Shown here piece after piece: positions 62,679-64,000 of a stretch of 64,000 bases of DNA; the first letter of the stretch is position 1, and the number at the start of each line of letters is the position of its first letter. Below the pieces are notes generated by a model, which did not search any database, had not been told where the DNA came from, and saw nothing but the letters and a program-made list of their open reading frames with translations. This DNA comes from Bradyrhizobium iriomotense. GTDB lineage: Bacteria; Pseudomonadota; Alphaproteobacteria; Rhizobiales; Xanthobacteraceae. The DNA lies in assembly GCF_018130765.1 (NCBI RefSeq), contig NZ_JAFCJZ010000006.1:186001-250000 (forward strand), read 5' to 3'. The translations under genes and the position numbers were made by a program.

Positions 62679-64000
62679 ACTCGTCCGCACCACGGCATTC
62701 CGGCTCACGCTGGTCTATCTGCTGCTGTTCGCGATGTTCGCGGCCTCGCTGCTTGGCTATTTCGCCTGGAATACGCGGCGGCTGATCACCGAGGAGATCA
62801 CGCAGACGGTGAACGCCGAGACCTCGGAGATCAACGTGATCTATGATCGCGGCGGCATGGTCCGCCTCGTGCGCGCGATCGAGTATCGGGCGCTGCGGCC
62901 GGGCGCCAATCTCTATCTGGTGACGACGCCGACCGGGCAGGCGATCGCCGGCAATGTCGGCTCGCTGGCGCCGGGCGTGATGGCGACGCGCGGCTGGTCC
63001 GAGACCGCCTACCGGCGGATCGAGGATGCCGATGACCGTGATCACCGTGCACTGGTGCGCGTCACCGAACTCGAAAACGGCTTCCGGCTCCTGATCGGCC
63101 GCGACCTCGCCGAGCGGCGGCGCCTGTTCGGCATCGTCGCCAAGGCGGCGCAATGGTCGGTCCTGATCGTGGTCGTGCTCGGCCTCGGCGGCGGCATCTT
63201 CGTGGCGCGCAGGGTGCTCCGGCGCATCGACGCGATGACCGGCACCGCGCAGCGCATCATGACCGGCGATCTCAGCGGGCGCCTGCCCGTGGGGCGTAGC
63301 GGCGACGAGCTCGATCGCCTCGCGGAAAACCTCAACGCCATGCTGGAGCGGATCGAGGCCTTGATGGCGGGGCTGAAGGAAGTCTCCGACAACATCGCCC
63401 ACGATCTCAAGACGCCGCTGACGCGCCTGCGCAACCGCGCCGAGGAAGCGCTGGCGAAATCGGGCTGCGAGGCGGATTACCGTGCGGCGCTGGAGCGGAC
63501 CATCGAGGAATCCGACGGGCTGATCCGCACCTTCAACGCGCTGCTGATGATCGCGCGGGCCGAGTCCGGACAGGCGCGCGGCAACATGGATGATTTCGAC
63601 GCCGCCGACGTCGCGGGCGGCATCCACGAGCTCTACGAGCCGCTGGCCGAGGACGACGGCATGACCCTGAAGGTCAAGGCCGATCCGACGCCGGTTCACG
63701 GCAATCGCGAACTGATCAGCCAGGCGCTCGCCAATCTGGTCGAGAATGCCATCAAATACGGCAAGCCGGTCGCGCAGGCCGGCGGCACCGTGGTCAGCAT
63801 GGACTCTAGGCAGATCATGATCGAGGCGAAGCGCGAGGGCGACCAGGTGCTGCTCAGCGTCACCGATCGCGGCCCCGGCATTCCCGAAGCTGACCGCAAG
63901 CATGCCGTCGAACGATTCGTCCGGCTGGAGGCGAGCCGCACGCTGCCGGGCTCCGGTCTTGGCCTCAGCCTCGCCTCGGCTGTTGCGACGCTGCACGGGG
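62662..64000 (+). CDS. Sensor histidine kinase, 3' end cut by the window
   Basis: An inner-membrane histidine kinase, at least 446 residues, beginning at GTG 62662 inside the end of the response regulator gene. Transmembrane helices lie at about 14-35 and 170-190, followed by HAMP. The H-box is N-I-A-H-D-L-K-T-P-L-T-R-L, the N-box N-L-V-E-N-A-I-K-Y-G, and G-P-G-I-P and G-S-G-L-G-L follow. The window ends just after L-H-G, so probably only about 20-30 residues are missing. It pairs with the preceding regulator. The signal is unknown. Confidence 0.9.
   Translation, partial: MTAFGKLVRTTAFRLTLVYLLLFAMFAASLLGYFAWNTRRLITEEITQTVNAETSEINVIYDRGGMVRLVRAIEYRALRPGANLYLVTTPTGQAIAGNVGSLAPGVMATRGWSETAYRRIEDADDRDHRALVRVTELENGFRLLIGRDLAERRRLFGIVAKAAQWSVLIVVVLGLGGGIFVARRVLRRIDAMTGTAQRIMTGDLSGRLPVGRSGDELDRLAENLNAMLERIEALMAGLKEVSDNIAHDLKTPLTRLRNRAEEALAKSGCEADYRAALERTIEESDGLIRTFNALLMIARAESGQARGNMDDFDAADVAGGIHELYEPLAEDDGMTLKVKADPTPVHGNRELISQALANLVENAIKYGKPVAQAGGTVVSMDSRQIMIEAKREGDQVLLSVTDRGPGIPEADRKHAVERFVRLEASRTLPGSGLGLSLASAVATLHG

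Noticed and set aside
62482..63996. 504-residue minus-strand open frame opposite the last sensor kinase
   Set aside because: The plus strand reads without stop through H-box, N-box and G-boxes to the window end; the minus frame is a shadow.

Overview
The window reads as chromosome of a high-GC alphaproteobacterium of the Bradyrhizobium / Nitrobacteraceae type. The basis is the ccmIEFH set (called cycHJKL in Bradyrhizobium), a FeuPQ-like two-component system, Ku, the codon use, and short palindromic repeats of a kind I recall from those genomes. This is an inference from gene content and order; no 16S or other marker gene is present. I saw no tRNA, rRNA, CRISPR array, insertion sequence or phage gene.

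Layout. 1-1145: the end of a polar amino acid ABC permease and its ATPase. 1194-8269: an arsenic island. The minus strand carries arsR, a low-molecular-weight arsC, acr3 and a glutaredoxin-type arsC. The plus strand carries a GDCCVxC protein, a second ArsR, a flavoprotein with a Cys-rich tail and two MFS transporters. 8311-12590: a probable small regulon of a DUF2147 protein, an SDR, an AraC regulator, a second SDR and a methyltransferase. Its three transcription units share a direct-repeat operator with the same 21-bp period. 12674-17418: a CzcBA-type metal efflux pair with a CsoR/RcnR-family repressor and a clear operator. 17601-22343: small exported proteins, a DUF1080-like protein, a GlcG/HbpS protein and a GMC oxidoreductase fused to a DUF1080 domain.

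22418-26097: PBP1A followed by split DUF1214 and DUF1254 proteins, ending at a minus-strand terminator. 26393-28649: a YcgN-type protein and a 14-TM drug exporter. 28653-34657: an alpha/beta-hydrolase membrane protein, a triple-GAF histidine kinase and a ThDP enzyme. 35032-39523: an isoquinoline oxidoreductase-type molybdenum hydroxylase (IorA/IorB) with a diheme cytochrome, then a DJ-1/PfpI protein and a monooxygenase-fold protein. 39571-43015: a small exported protein between two inverted REP-like elements, and a 917-residue RTX-repeat protein. 43309-47392: a tightly overlapping operon of an AMP/thymidine phosphorylase, a PRPP synthetase and a beta-CASP RNase. 47508-49476: a lone Flp pilin, small proteins and Ku. 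49717-53822: a small membrane protein, FeuPQ and a conserved hypothetical. 53923-58441: the cytochrome c maturation genes ccmIEFH. 58570-64000: a chemotaxis receptor, DegP, and a response regulator with its sensor kinase cut by the window end.

The most interesting material is the AraC direct-repeat regulon (8311-11005), the GMC-DUF1080 fusion cluster (18428-22343), and the phosphorylase / PRPP synthetase / RNase operon (43309-47392). Most lie among ordinary chromosomal genes; the arsenic island is the most island-like part.
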